DNA of 9,731 bases from Alphaproteobacteria bacterium (lineage in GTDB: Bacteria > Pseudomonadota > Alphaproteobacteria > Rhizobiales > Rhizobiaceae). Every line of letters begins with the position of its first letter. Positions within the stretch are counted from its first letter, which is position 1. Below are positions 1-8,776 of the stretch, piece after piece. The DNA lies in NCBI GenBank assembly GCA_017308345.1, contig JAFKFE010000534.1:1-9731 (forward strand), written 5' to 3'. The translations under genes were made by a program, and so were the position numbers. Under the pieces are notes generated by a model, which was not told the DNA's origin, made no database searches, and worked only from the letters and a program-made list of their open reading frames with translations.

Positions 1-681
1 GTCGAAATATTTGTCGGGATTGCGCGAGGCGAGCCAGCGCACCGTGGAGAGATCGACCGCGGCGGCGTCGACGCGCTTGGATTCGAGCGCCTGCAGGACG
101 TTGGCCTGGGTGTCGATCTGCATCACCTGGGCCTGCGGCAGCGCGATATGGACCGAGGCTTCCGCATCGACATTCTGCAGGATGGAGACGCGCGTCGCCG
201 ATCCGCCGGCAAGCAGCTTGTCGAAGGTCTTGTTCTCGGCGGTGGGAAGCGTCAGCAGGGCGACGCCCTCGACATAGTAGGGCCTGGAGAAATTGATCAG
301 CTGCGAACGCTGGGCGCTCATGGTCATGAACTGGATGGTGATGTCCACCTTGTTGGTGGTCACGTTCGGTATGCGTTGCGAGGGATCCTGCATGACGAAC
401 TCGACCTTGGTCGGGTCGTCGAAGAGGCCTTTGGCGAGAATGCGGCCCATGGTGATGTCCATACCGACCAGTTCGCCGGCATCGTTTTCGAAATGCCACG
501 GCGCGTTGGTGGAGCCGGTGCCGACGATCAGCTTGCCGCGGTCGAGCACGGTGCGGAGCACACTGTCGGACGCGGCTTGAGCCGCGGCCTTTTCGGCGCT
601 TATCGCGGTCAGCGCGCCGGCGGTGGCCAGCCCCGCCATTCCCAGTTTCAGAAAATCACGTCTTCCGGATGTGTCGTTCAC
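1..681 (-). CDS. ABC transporter substrate-binding protein, amino-acid type (SBP_bac_3), Tat signal; 3' end outside window
   Basis: Extracytoplasmic solute receptor that would deliver a small polar ligand, probably an amino acid or related organic acid, to an ABC importer. The gene enters from the left edge, so only the first 227 residues are present and the stop is missing. It starts with GTG at 679-681, preceded 4 nt away by AAAGGAGGT (complement of 686-694), a near-perfect ribosome site that decides the start. Residues 5-12 read SGRRDFLK, a twin-arginine motif, followed by a hydrophobic stretch and a likely AAA-QA cleavage near residue 34-36, so export of a folded protein by Tat is likely. 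The mature part carries family 3 features: VLDRGKLIVGTG, a GELVGMDI stretch, the S-x-x-R-x-x-x-x-x-F-S-x-P-Y-Y segment and, later, VDAAAVDLST. It is divergent from the iclR-type gene, which probably controls it. The exact ligand cannot be read from sequence. Confidence 0.88.
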   Translation of the reverse strand, partial: MNDTSGRRDFLKLGMAGLATAGALTAISAEKAAAQAASDSVLRTVLDRGKLIVGTGSTNAPWHFENDAGELVGMDITMGRILAKGLFDDPTKVEFVMQDPSQRIPNVTTNKVDITIQFMTMSAQRSQLINFSRPYYVEGVALLTLPTAENKTFDKLLAGGSATRVSILQNVDAEASVHIALPQAQVMQIDTQANVLQALESKRVDAAAVDLSTVRWLASRNPDKYFD

Positions 682-745
682 GGCGACCTCCTTTCGTATT
701 GTGTTCCCCTTCGAGCGATACACGCGTCTGTGATCAACAAATTGA

Positions 746-774
746 TTGTCTCTTACAAGAGACACATGTATCCT
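746..774 (+). promoter_or_regulatory. Putative sigma-70 promoter of the IclR-family gene
   Basis: TTGTCT at 746-751 and TATCCT at 769-774 are separated by 17 nt and lie 34 nt before the IclR start codon. Fit to the -35/-10 consensus is moderate. The perfect palindrome at 747-764 covers the -35 box and most of the spacer, so a protein bound there would block this promoter. No equally good promoter was found for the divergent transporter gene. Inferred by eye only. Confidence 0.4.
747..764. promoter_or_regulatory. Perfect 18-bp palindrome, candidate IclR operator
   Basis: TGTCTCTT-AC-AAGAGACA: two 8-bp arms that are exact reverse complements around a 2-bp centre. It lies in the 126-bp gap between the divergent transporter gene and the IclR gene. 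IclR regulators commonly bind palindromes of this size next to their own gene and repress themselves while controlling the divergent gene. Binding is inferred; the symmetry is seen directly. Confidence 0.6.
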
Positions 775-789
775 GTACAAGACAGATAC
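768..789. promoter_or_regulatory. Second, imperfect dyad downstream of the perfect palindrome
   Basis: GTATC at 768-772 pairs with GATAC at 785-789, and TGT at 774-776 with ACA at 782-784, leaving one unpaired base (773). The core TACAAG-ACA-GAT (776-787) repeats TACAAGAGACACAT (754-767) from the first palindrome with a one-base gap. A second, weaker site for the same regulator overlapping the -10 region is a reasonable reading. Confidence 0.4.
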
Positions 790-807
790 TAACATCAGGA
801 ATCGACA

Positions 808-1611
808 ATGCAAGATGTCAATGCGCAGGCCGAGTGGCCGGCCGTAAGCGCCGACGAAGAACGGCCCGCGAATTCGCGCGAGAAAGGCTTGAACCGGGTG
901 CTGCATATCCTTGAGTTCCTGCACGCCACCCAGCGCGCGATCGGCATAGGGGAACTGGCCAAGGGGGTGAACGCACCGCGCTCCACGACCTACACGCTGG
1001 TGCGCGACCTGGTCGACGCCGGGCTGCTGGAAATGGCCGGCGACGGCAACCGCGTCTATTTCGGCAAGAAGCTCTACCTCTATGGAATGGCCTATATGCG
1101 CGGCAACGACCTCTTGCGGCGGGGGCGTCAGGAGGTGGACACGCTGTCGCACGAGACGGGCGAGACTTCCGAACTGTGCATGCTGCAGAGCGGCCGCTAC
1201 ACCATCGTCCATTCAAGCCCGGGCACGCGGCCGTTCCGCATCAGCTCGGCCACCGGCCTGCAGATACCGCTGCCCTGGACCGCTTCGGGCCGGTTGCTGC
1301 TTGCGGATTTCGAGCGGAGCCGGATCGAGGCCATGATCTCCGAGGAGGACCTCGTCCTGCCGGATGGCCGCAGGCTTGTTCTCAACGACTTCATCGACGA
1401 CATCGCCAGGGCGCGCGTCACCGGCTATTGCGTGACGTCGGGCCTCGTCGATGCCTACACCAAATGCCTGGCGGCGCCGGTCTTCTCGGCCCCCGGCAAG
1501 GTCGAGGCGACGATGTGCCTGGTGGTGCCGATCGACACGTCCGACGAGCGGACCGGCGAACTCATCGCCTTGCTGCGCGAGCGCGCGGCAAGGCTTTCGA
1601 TCGCGGCGTAG
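808..1611 (+). CDS. IclR-family transcriptional regulator
   Basis: DNA-binding regulator of 267 residues, the usual IclR length. After an extended polar N-terminus (1-25), residues 27-80 form the winged helix-turn-helix, beginning GLNRVLHILEFL and containing IGELAKGVNAPRSTTYTLVRDLVDAGLLE. Residues 95-265 match the IclR effector-binding domain, including the ETSELCMLQSGRYTIVHSS and LPWTASGRLLLA stretches expected around the ligand pocket. Start ATG at 808 is supported by AGGA at 797-800. The gene is divergent from a solute-binding protein gene, and palindromes at 747-764 and 768-789 sit over its likely promoter. It therefore probably senses the transported compound or a breakdown product, and probably controls both itself and the transporter. 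The effector is unknown. It ends 6 nt before the stop of the convergent DUF465 gene with no hairpin between them. Confidence 0.93.
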   Translation: MQDVNAQAEWPAVSADEERPANSREKGLNRVLHILEFLHATQRAIGIGELAKGVNAPRSTTYTLVRDLVDAGLLEMAGDGNRVYFGKKLYLYGMAYMRGNDLLRRGRQEVDTLSHETGETSELCMLQSGRYTIVHSSPGTRPFRISSATGLQIPLPWTASGRLLLADFERSRIEAMISEEDLVLPDGRRLVLNDFIDDIARARVTGYCVTSGLVDAYTKCLAAPVFSAPGKVEATMCLVVPIDTSDERTGELIALLRERAARLSIAA

Positions 1612-1617
1612 GCCAGG

Positions 1618-1821
1618 TCAGGCGATGATGTCGGGAATGATGCGGTCTTCCAGCGCCGACAGCCGGTCCTTCAGCATCAGCTTCTTCTTCTTCATGCGCT
1701 GGATCTGAAGCGGGTCGCAGCCCGTGGCGATCATCGCGTTGATGGCGGCGTCGAAATCGGCGTGTTCTTGTTTGAGCCGGGAATATTCGAGGCGTATTTC
1801 AGCCTGTTCCTGTTCGGACAT
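1618..1821 (-). CDS. DUF465 (YdcH-like) small protein, 67 residues
   Basis: Small, highly charged, probably all-helical protein of the DUF465/YdcH family, whose function is not established. It shows the family pattern: YSRLKQEHADFDAAI, a loop with DPLQIQRMKKKKLMLKD, and a last helix RLSALEDRI. The run of four lysines before LMLKD is typical. No signal peptide or membrane segment is seen, so it is likely cytoplasmic. The ATG at 1819-1821 is the only good start, although no strong ribosome site precedes it. It is convergent with the IclR gene and divergent from a second, shorter member of the same family at 2070-2249. The two look like diverged paralogues; such pairs are common in Rhizobiales. 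Confidence 0.85.
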   Translation of the reverse strand: MSEQEQAEIRLEYSRLKQEHADFDAAINAMIATGCDPLQIQRMKKKKLMLKDRLSALEDRIIPDIIA

Positions 1822-1843
1822 TATCTACCGTCTGCGTATGCAT

Positions 1844-1866
1844 CGCCCAATCGGGCTGTTTGGGCG
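1844..1866. other. Inverted repeat in the leader of the minus-strand DUF465 gene
   Basis: CGCCCAA at 1844-1850 and TTGGGCG at 1860-1866 are exact 7-bp arms around a 9-nt loop, 22 nt before the DUF465 start on the minus strand. It could form a hairpin in the mRNA leader or be a protein site. An alternative pairing, GCCC-AATC-GGGC, lies inside. No T-run follows, so it is not a terminator. The rest of the 248-bp gap (1822-2069) shows only a weaker dyad around 1933-1957 and no gene. Confidence 0.3.
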
Positions 1867-2069
1867 GGACCGGCTGGGTTGTGACTTGTTGGTCGGCGAC
1901 CGGCGCGCAGCCCATATCACATTTCACTTTGTCGTGGAATGCTACCACGTGTCATTCGACATCGAGATCGGTTGGTGGCAAACTGTCATGGTGCCGTCAC
2001 AGTCTCAACCTGCGGTGGACGTGCCTGCGACGGCTGCAATCGAGGAAACCATGAAAGGGAGAACCAATC

Positions 2070-2249
2070 ATGTCTCTTGCATCCCATCTTGATGAGTTGC
2101 AGCGGAAACACGGTGACATCGAGCGCGAGCTCGTCGACGCGATGAACCATCCTTCGGTGGACGACCTCGAAATCGTGAATCTCAAGCGACGCAAGCTGGC
2201 AATCAAGGACGAGATTGAAAAGCTGAAAGCTAGCCCGACGACACACTGA
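2070..2249 (+). CDS. DUF465 (YdcH-like) small protein, 59 residues
   Basis: Second DUF465-family gene, short enough to be missed by a 60-residue cutoff. The protein starts MSLASHLDELQRKHGDIER, continues through ELVDAMNHPSVDDLEIVNLK, then has RRKLAIKDEIEKLKAS and ends TTH before TGA. The family hallmarks are present: L-x-x-x-H-x-D-I, a short loop with DDLEI, then LKRRKLAIKDEI. Start ATG at 2070 is preceded by AGGGAGA (2055-2061), a good ribosome site. It is probably cytoplasmic and of unknown function. It aligns with the 67-residue gene on the opposite strand mainly in the K-rich C-terminal helix, so the pair is old or fast-diverging. A likely terminator follows at 2294-2329. Confidence 0.87.
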   Translation: MSLASHLDELQRKHGDIERELVDAMNHPSVDDLEIVNLKRRKLAIKDEIEKLKASPTTH

Positions 2250-2293
2250 AGCTCTTCCAGGCACCATCGCCGCAACCCGCCGCGGTGAAATTT

Positions 2294-2329
2294 CCGGTGG
2301 CAAGAAATGCCACCGGTGTGGTGCTTTTT
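2294..2329 (+). terminator. Probable rho-independent terminator after the DUF465 gene
   Basis: CCGGTGGCA (2294-2302) and TGCCACCGG (2308-2316) form a perfect 9-bp stem with an AGAAA loop. A run of five T lies at 2325-2329. The 8-nt space between stem and T-run is longer than canonical; an alternative short stem CACC/GGTG (2311-2323) ends right before the T-run. The rest of the gap up to ispG holds no recognisable gene. Confidence 0.5.
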
Positions 2330-2491
2330 AACTGAAATCGACGGAAAGTTCGGCCGCGGACCTTGCGGTCGGTCGAGTTGTTATTTTCGCGCGGCTGCAG
2401 CCGATTTGCGGGCTGGCCCGCCGCTTGCCATTGACAAGCCATCTTCGCTCCGCCACCTCATGCCCGGAACTTCCAGATGAAGGCGGCCGGC

Positions 2492-3742
2492 ATGACCGGA
2501 TATTTTTCTTCTCCCTTCCCGCGGCGCGCATCGGTCGGCGTGTCGGTCGGCGGCGTGATGGTCGGCGGCGGCGCGCCCGTCGTCGTGCAGTCCATGACCA
2601 ATACCGATACGGCCGATATCGACCAGACCGTGGCTCAGGTCGCGGCGCTGCACCGCGCCGGCTCGGAAATCGTGCGCATCACCGTCGACCGCGACGAGAG
2701 CGCGGCGGCGGTGCCGCGCATCCATGAGAGGCTGCTGCGGCTCGGGATCGATGTGCCGCTGGTCGGCGACTTCCATTATATCGGCCACAAGCTGCTCGCC
2801 GATCACCCGGCCTGCGCCGAGGCGCTGGCAAAATACCGCATCAATCCCGGCAATGTCGGCTTCAAGGACAAGAAGGATCGCCAGTTCGCCGCGATCGTCG
2901 AGATGGCGATCAGGCACGACAAGCCGGTGCGCATCGGCGTCAACTGGGGCTCGCTCGACCAGGAGCTTCTGACCCGGCTGATGGACGACAACCAGGCAAA
3001 GGGCTCACCGCTCACCGCGCAGGAAGTCACGCGCGAGGCGATCGTGCGATCGGCGATCCTGTCGGCCGAGATGGCGGAAGAGATCGGGCTTGGCCGCGAC
3101 AGGATCATCCTGTCGGCCAAGGTCAGCGGCGTGCAGGACCTGATCGCCGTCTATACCGAACTTGCCACCCGCTCCGACCATGCGCTGCATCTGGGTCTCA
3201 CCGAGGCAGGCATGGGCACCAAGGGCATCGTCGCCTCGTCCGCCGCGATGGGCATCCTTCTGCAGCAGGGCATCGGCGACACGATCCGCATCTCGCTGAC
3301 GCCGGAGCCGAACGGAGACCGCACGCGCGAGGTGCAGGTGTCGCAGGAACTGCTGCAGACCATGGGTTTCCGCCAGTTCGTGCCGATCGTCGCGGCCTGC
3401 CCCGGCTGCGGCCGCACGACGTCGACCGTGTTCCAGGAGCTTGCCCAGGGCATCCAGGCGGACATCCGCAAGAACATGCCGGTGTGGCGCGAGAAATACC
3501 CCGGCGTCGAGAACCTCAAGGTCGCGGTTATGGGCTGCATCGTCAACGGTCCGGGCGAATCCAAGCACGCCGATATCGGCATATCGCTGCCAGGCACCGG
3601 CGAGACGCCGACGGCGCCCGTCTTCATCGACGGCAAGAAGGCGGCAACGTTGCGCGGCCCGTCCATCGCGCGGGATTTCGAGAAGATGGTCGCCGACTAT
3701 ATCGAGCAGCGCTACGGACACGGCAAAGCCGCCGCCGAGTAG
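2492..3742 (+). CDS. ispG: 4-hydroxy-3-methylbut-2-enyl diphosphate synthase (IspG/GcpE)
   Basis: Iron-sulfur enzyme of the methylerythritol phosphate pathway. It reduces 2-C-methyl-D-erythritol 2,4-cyclodiphosphate to HMBPP, the precursor of all isoprenoids; cytoplasmic. The protein has 416 residues and the compact bacterial two-domain form: an N-terminal TIM barrel ([49 protein letters not shown]) and a C-terminal cluster domain. The three cluster cysteines are C303 and C306 in ACPGCGRTT and C349 in [10 protein letters not shown], with E356 as the fourth ligand. All are intact, so the enzyme should be active. Start: AAGGCGG at 2480-2486 lies 5 nt before the ATG at 2492, giving [12 protein letters not shown]. 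An in-frame ATG at 2477 would add five residues and has only a weak GGAA site. The lytic transglycosylase gene begins 4 nt after its stop, so the two are probably co-transcribed. Confidence 0.97.
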   Translation: MTGYFSSPFPRRASVGVSVGGVMVGGGAPVVVQSMTNTDTADIDQTVAQVAALHRAGSEIVRITVDRDESAAAVPRIHERLLRLGIDVPLVGDFHYIGHKLLADHPACAEALAKYRINPGNVGFKDKKDRQFAAIVEMAIRHDKPVRIGVNWGSLDQELLTRLMDDNQAKGSPLTAQEVTREAIVRSAILSAEMAEEIGLGRDRIILSAKVSGVQDLIAVYTELATRSDHALHLGLTEAGMGTKGIVASSAAMGILLQQGIGDTIRISLTPEPNGDRTREVQVSQELLQTMGFRQFVPIVAACPGCGRTTSTVFQELAQGIQADIRKNMPVWREKYPGVENLKVAVMGCIVNGPGESKHADIGISLPGTGETPTAPVFIDGKKAATLRGPSIARDFEKMVADYIEQRYGHGKAAAE

Positions 3743-3746
3743 GCCG

Positions 3747-4607
3747 ATGACGCTTTTGCCGCGCGCAACACTGATCCTGGCTTGCGCGCTGATCCTCGCC
3801 GGTCAGGCATTCGCCGACCCGCCACAGTCGCGGTCGGCCGCGAAACGGCTGATCAACCGCGTCTGCGATCTGATCGAGACGCAGGCCCAGCAGAACGGCC
3901 TGCCCAAGGATTTCTTCGCCCGGCTGATCGGGAAGGAGAGCCGCTTCGATCCGAACGCGGTGAGCCCGGTCGGCGCCGAGGGCATCGCGCAATTCATGCC
4001 GGGAACCGCCAAGATGCGCGGCCTGGCCAATTCCTTCGATATCGAGCAGGCCATTCCCGCCTCGGCGAAGTATCTCGCCGAAATGAAGGCCGGCTACGGC
4101 AATCTCGGCCTCGCGGCCGCGGCCTATAATGCCGGCGAGAACCGTGTGTCGCGCTGGCTTGCCTCCGGCGGATTCCTGCCGATGGAGACGGAAAGCTATG
4201 TCTTCGACGTCATGGGCGAGCCCGTCGACAAGTTCGCGGACAAATCCTATGCCGGCGCCGTCCAGCCGCTCGATCCCAAGATGAGCTTTGCGGTTGCCTG
4301 CCGCCGGCTGCCGGTGATCATGTCGCAAACCGTCGCCATGGCCTCGATCAACGTCAAGCCCTGGGGTGTCCAGGTGGCCGGCAATTTCCGCCGCTCGGCG
4401 GCGATCGGTCAATGGCTGAGGGTCAGGGGCCGGTTCCCGGCCTTGCTCGCCGGTCATGACCCGGTGGTGAGCCGGGTGCGCACGCCGATCGGGCGGCGCG
4501 GCATCTACGCGGTCAGGATCGGCGCCGACTCGCGCACCGAGGCCGACGGCATCTGCGCCAAGCTGCAAAGCGTCGGCGGCGCCTGCGTGGTGTTGCGCAA
4601 CCGTTGA
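3747..4607 (+). CDS. Lytic murein transglycosylase with SLT domain and C-terminal SPOR-like domain
   Basis: Exported peptidoglycan-cleaving enzyme of 286 residues. Residues 1-23 form a Sec signal peptide (LILACALILAGQAFA, cleavage before DPP). Residues 40-155 form a family 1 SLT lysozyme-like domain: catalytic Glu64 in GKESRFDPNAVSPVG, then AEGIAQFMPGTA and the substrate-binding AYNAGE (126-131). Residues about 206-284, from WGVQVAGNF through YAVRIGADSRTEAD to GGACVVLRN, look like a SPOR-type domain, which binds denuded glycan at division sites. The enzyme would cut the MurNAc-GlcNAc bond to give 1,6-anhydroMurNAc in the periplasm. Its ATG lies 4 nt past the ispG stop, and the weak ribosome site GAGTAGG (3737-3743) overlaps that stop, suggesting translational coupling. 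The SPOR assignment rests on pattern memory and is less certain than the SLT call. Confidence 0.9.
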   Translation: MTLLPRATLILACALILAGQAFADPPQSRSAAKRLINRVCDLIETQAQQNGLPKDFFARLIGKESRFDPNAVSPVGAEGIAQFMPGTAKMRGLANSFDIEQAIPASAKYLAEMKAGYGNLGLAAAAYNAGENRVSRWLASGGFLPMETESYVFDVMGEPVDKFADKSYAGAVQPLDPKMSFAVACRRLPVIMSQTVAMASINVKPWGVQVAGNFRRSAAIGQWLRVRGRFPALLAGHDPVVSRVRTPIGRRGIYAVRIGADSRTEADGICAKLQSVGGACVVLRNR

Positions 4608-4635
4608 CGCCAACGCCAAGACAAGGGGGCAAGGG

Positions 4636-5186
4636 ATGACAGCCAAAATCGTGCTGCTCAACGGTGTCGGCAGCGCCGGCAAAAGCTCGATCGCCAAGGC
4701 ATTGCAAAGGATAACCGCCGAGCCGTATCTGCATGTGCGGATGGACGCCTTTCTGGAAATGCTCCCGAGGCATTGCAGGAAAGCTTGCCGGGCTTCGCCT
4801 TCACGACCGTTTGGGAGGACGGCAAACCATCCGCCGCCATCGAGGTCGGGCCGATCGGCAGGCGGGCCATGCAAGGCATGCGGCACGCCATCGCGGCCAT
4901 GGCGAGCCAGGGCAACAATCTCATCGTCGATGATGTGATGATTGACGGCGAAATGGCGCAGTATCGGGCGCTGCTGTGCGATTTTCACCTTTCCAGCGTG
5001 GGCGTTTTCGCGCCGCTCGACGTGCTCGAGGCCCGCGAAAGCGCACGTGCCGACAGGTTGCCCGGCCTTGCACTCTGGCAGTTCGAGCGCGTGCACAAGG
5101 GTGTCGTCTACGATCTCGAAGTCGATACCAGCGTGCTTTCCGCGCAGGAGTGCGCCCTTCGCATCCAACAGCGATTTCGGCTATAG
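4636..5186 (+). pseudogene. Chloramphenicol phosphotransferase-like P-loop kinase, frameshifted
   Basis: Resembles the CPT-like P-loop kinase family; Streptomyces members inactivate chloramphenicol by 3'-O-phosphorylation, but rhizobial relatives have no known substrate. Reading starts at ATG 4636 after a G-rich site (4625-4629), giving MTAKIVLLNG and the Walker A GVGSAGKS (10-17), then LHVRMDAFLEMLP. At about 4764-4770 the frame breaks. The family-like sequence goes on in another frame as EALQESLPGFAFTTVWEDG, then VGPIGRRAMQGMRHAI, LIVDDVMIDGEM and GVFAPLDVLEARE, to the stop at 5184-5186. Restoring one missing base near CCC (4764-4766) gives a continuous protein of about 183 residues, close to normal family length. 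As written, the first frame yields a truncated kinase that runs into unrelated residues. Either a recent mutation or a sequencing error in a C/G run explains it; the remainder is not decayed, so it is recent or artefactual. Confidence 0.82.
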
Positions 5187-5225
5187 CCGGCGGGAATCGA
5201 TCCGGCTCCAGCGGGCGGCGAGTCT

Positions 5226-5978
5226 ATGTTCGACGCATACATCATCTGCGGCACGCCCCGGACCGGCAGCACCTTGCTGTGCGACCTGCTGACCTCGACC
5301 AGGAGAGCCGGCGCGCCGCACTCATTCTATCGTCGCCAGGACATCCTGGAATGGGCCGAGGATTGGGGGCTGCCCGCCCGCGGCACGATGAGCGAGTCCG
5401 ACTTCAATGTCGCCTATCTCAGCGCGGCGATCGCGGCTGGCAAGGGCGGTACGGGCATCTTCGGGCTGCGCCTGATGCGGGAAAACCTGGACGAGCTTTC
5501 GGCCATCCTTGACCGGATCCATCCCGGGCTTCCATCGGACGGAGCGCGTTTCGAAAAGGCCTTCGGCCGGGTTCTCTACATGCACCTTTCGCGTCAGGAC
5601 AAGCTCGCGCAGGCCGTCTCCCTCGTCAAGGCCGAGCAGACCGGCCTTTGGCACGTCGCCCCCGATGGGACCGAGATCGAGAGAGTGGGACCGCCGCAGG
5701 AGCCACGCTACGACTTCGGGCGCATCAAGGACGAAGTCGGTCAACTCGAAGCCTATGACACGGCCTGGAACGCGTGGTTCACGCAACAGGGCATCGCGCC
5801 GCTGCGGATCGGCTATGAGCGCCTTGCCGGCAATCCGGCCGCTGCGCTGATTTCCATTTGCGAGGCGCTGGGGGTTCAACCTCCGAACGTCGATGACGTA
5901 AGACCGGGTGTGGCAAGGCTTTCCGACGCGACGAGCCTCGACTGGATGCGCCGGTATCGTCTCGACGCGGCGGTTTGA
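5226..5978 (+). CDS. Stf0-type sulfotransferase
   Basis: Probable PAPS-dependent sulfotransferase related to mycobacterial Stf0, which sulfates trehalose; 250 residues, near the family norm. The 5'-phosphosulfate loop is GTPRTGSTLL (9-18). A later segment, LYMHLSRQDKLAQAVSLVKAEQTGLW (about 118-143), contains the R and S residues typical of the 3'-phosphate site. The FGLRLMRENLDEL stretch matches the conserved core between them. No signal peptide or membrane helix is seen, so it is cytoplasmic. The region after the loop reads AGAPHSFYRR, with Ser33 where mycobacterial enzymes have the proposed catalytic glutamate. Start ATG 5226 has only a weak ribosome site (GGCGAG). It lies 39 nt behind the broken kinase gene and may share its transcript. 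The acceptor is unknown; surface sugars or signalling molecules are possible in rhizobia, but nothing nearby specifies it. Confidence 0.87.
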   Translation: MFDAYIICGTPRTGSTLLCDLLTSTRRAGAPHSFYRRQDILEWAEDWGLPARGTMSESDFNVAYLSAAIAAGKGGTGIFGLRLMRENLDELSAILDRIHPGLPSDGARFEKAFGRVLYMHLSRQDKLAQAVSLVKAEQTGLWHVAPDGTEIERVGPPQEPRYDFGRIKDEVGQLEAYDTAWNAWFTQQGIAPLRIGYERLAGNPAAALISICEALGVQPPNVDDVRPGVARLSDATSLDWMRRYRLDAAV

Positions 5979-5986
5979 TGTCCGAA

Positions 5987-6030
5987 GCAATTCCAGGAAA
6001 AGTGTGAAGCGGTTTTCCGTCCTGAATTGC
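5987..6030. repeat. Palindromic intergenic repeat between convergent genes, possible bidirectional terminator
   Basis: GCAATTC (5987-5993) and GAATTGC (6024-6030) are exact 7-bp arms. Inside them GGAAAA (5996-6001) pairs with TTTTCC (6013-6018) around a short loop; an alternative pairing extends the outer stem through AGG/CCT. The sequence fills almost the whole gap between the convergent sulfotransferase and histidine kinase genes. From memory, AATTCC...GGAAAA...TTTTCC...GAATT elements of this kind recur between genes in Mesorhizobium and relatives. The symmetry is seen directly; the genome-wide repeat status is recalled, not tested. Confidence 0.6.
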
Positions 6031-6039
6031 GTGTGAATG

Positions 6040-8373
<2,334 letters not shown>

Positions 8374-8531
8374 GCGCAACCCCAACACATACGCACAATT
8401 TTAGTGGTCGGGATTACGCTCGATTTACATTAAGATTTCGTTGGTGAGGCAAGACCACCGGTGTTGGTGGATCATGCCGGGCGAGTCGCCCTGCAAGCGG
8501 CCCGCCCAGCTCAAATCAGACCCTATCCAGA

Positions 8532-8750
8532 TCAGCCTCTATCCCTGGCGCGGTAGGCGTCGGGAAGAACGAAGACTTCGTCGGCGCGGCCGTAGCCGCC
8601 GTCGCGAACTTCCTCGATCAGCACCATTGTGTAAGGGCGCACGCCTTCGCCGAAATAGTCGACGAACATCTGCGTGGTCTTGTGGATGAGTTCTTCCTTC
8701 TGCGCCCTTGTCAGGGCGGCCTCGGGCGTCTTGAAGTTGGCAAAGGGCAT
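8532..8750 (-). CDS. 4-oxalocrotonate tautomerase-like small protein
   Basis: Tautomerase-superfamily protein of 72 residues, right for a 4-OT subunit. Met is followed by Pro (MPFANFKTPE), so removal of Met would expose the N-terminal proline that serves as catalytic base. Next come the LTRAQKEELIHKTTQMFVDYFG helix and a VRPYTMVLIEEV strand, the pattern of the 4-OT fold, which acts as an oligomer in the cytoplasm. The substrate is not predictable; family members isomerise 2-hydroxymuconate or act on other enols and haloacids. Ribosome site GAAAGGA lies 7 nt upstream. It begins 26 nt after the SDR gene on the same strand, so the two are probably one operon. The gap 8389-8531 before the kinase holds a GC-rich dyad (GGGCGA-G-TCGCCC, 8479-8491) without a T-run, and no gene. 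Confidence 0.88.
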   Translation of the reverse strand: MPFANFKTPEAALTRAQKEELIHKTTQMFVDYFGEGVRPYTMVLIEEVRDGGYGRADEVFVLPDAYRARDRG

Positions 8751-8776
8751 TTCGAGGTCCTTTCGGGTTGGTTGTC

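Noticed and set aside
148..792. A plus-strand open frame of 214 codons opposite the binding-protein gene
   Set aside because: The minus strand has a strong ribosome site, Tat signal and family 3 features. The plus frame runs through the operator region with no motif.
1612..1617. A terminator between the convergent IclR and DUF465 genes
   Set aside because: Only 6 nt separate the stops and no hairpin with T-run is visible; any termination must occur inside the opposite gene.
2431..2459. Perfect TTGACA (2431-2436) as a -35 box for ispG
   Set aside because: No AT-rich -10 element lies 16-18 nt downstream; the region is C-rich. Not enough to call a promoter.
3624..5168. A minus-strand open frame of 514 codons opposite the transglycosylase and kinase genes
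   Set aside because: It spans several well-supported plus-strand genes and the intergenic gaps between them, and encodes no recognisable motif. It is a GC-bias shadow.
8479..8491. GGGCGA-G-TCGCCC dyad as a terminator for the tautomerase gene
   Set aside because: The symmetry is real but there is no T-run in either direction and the loop is too short for that pairing.
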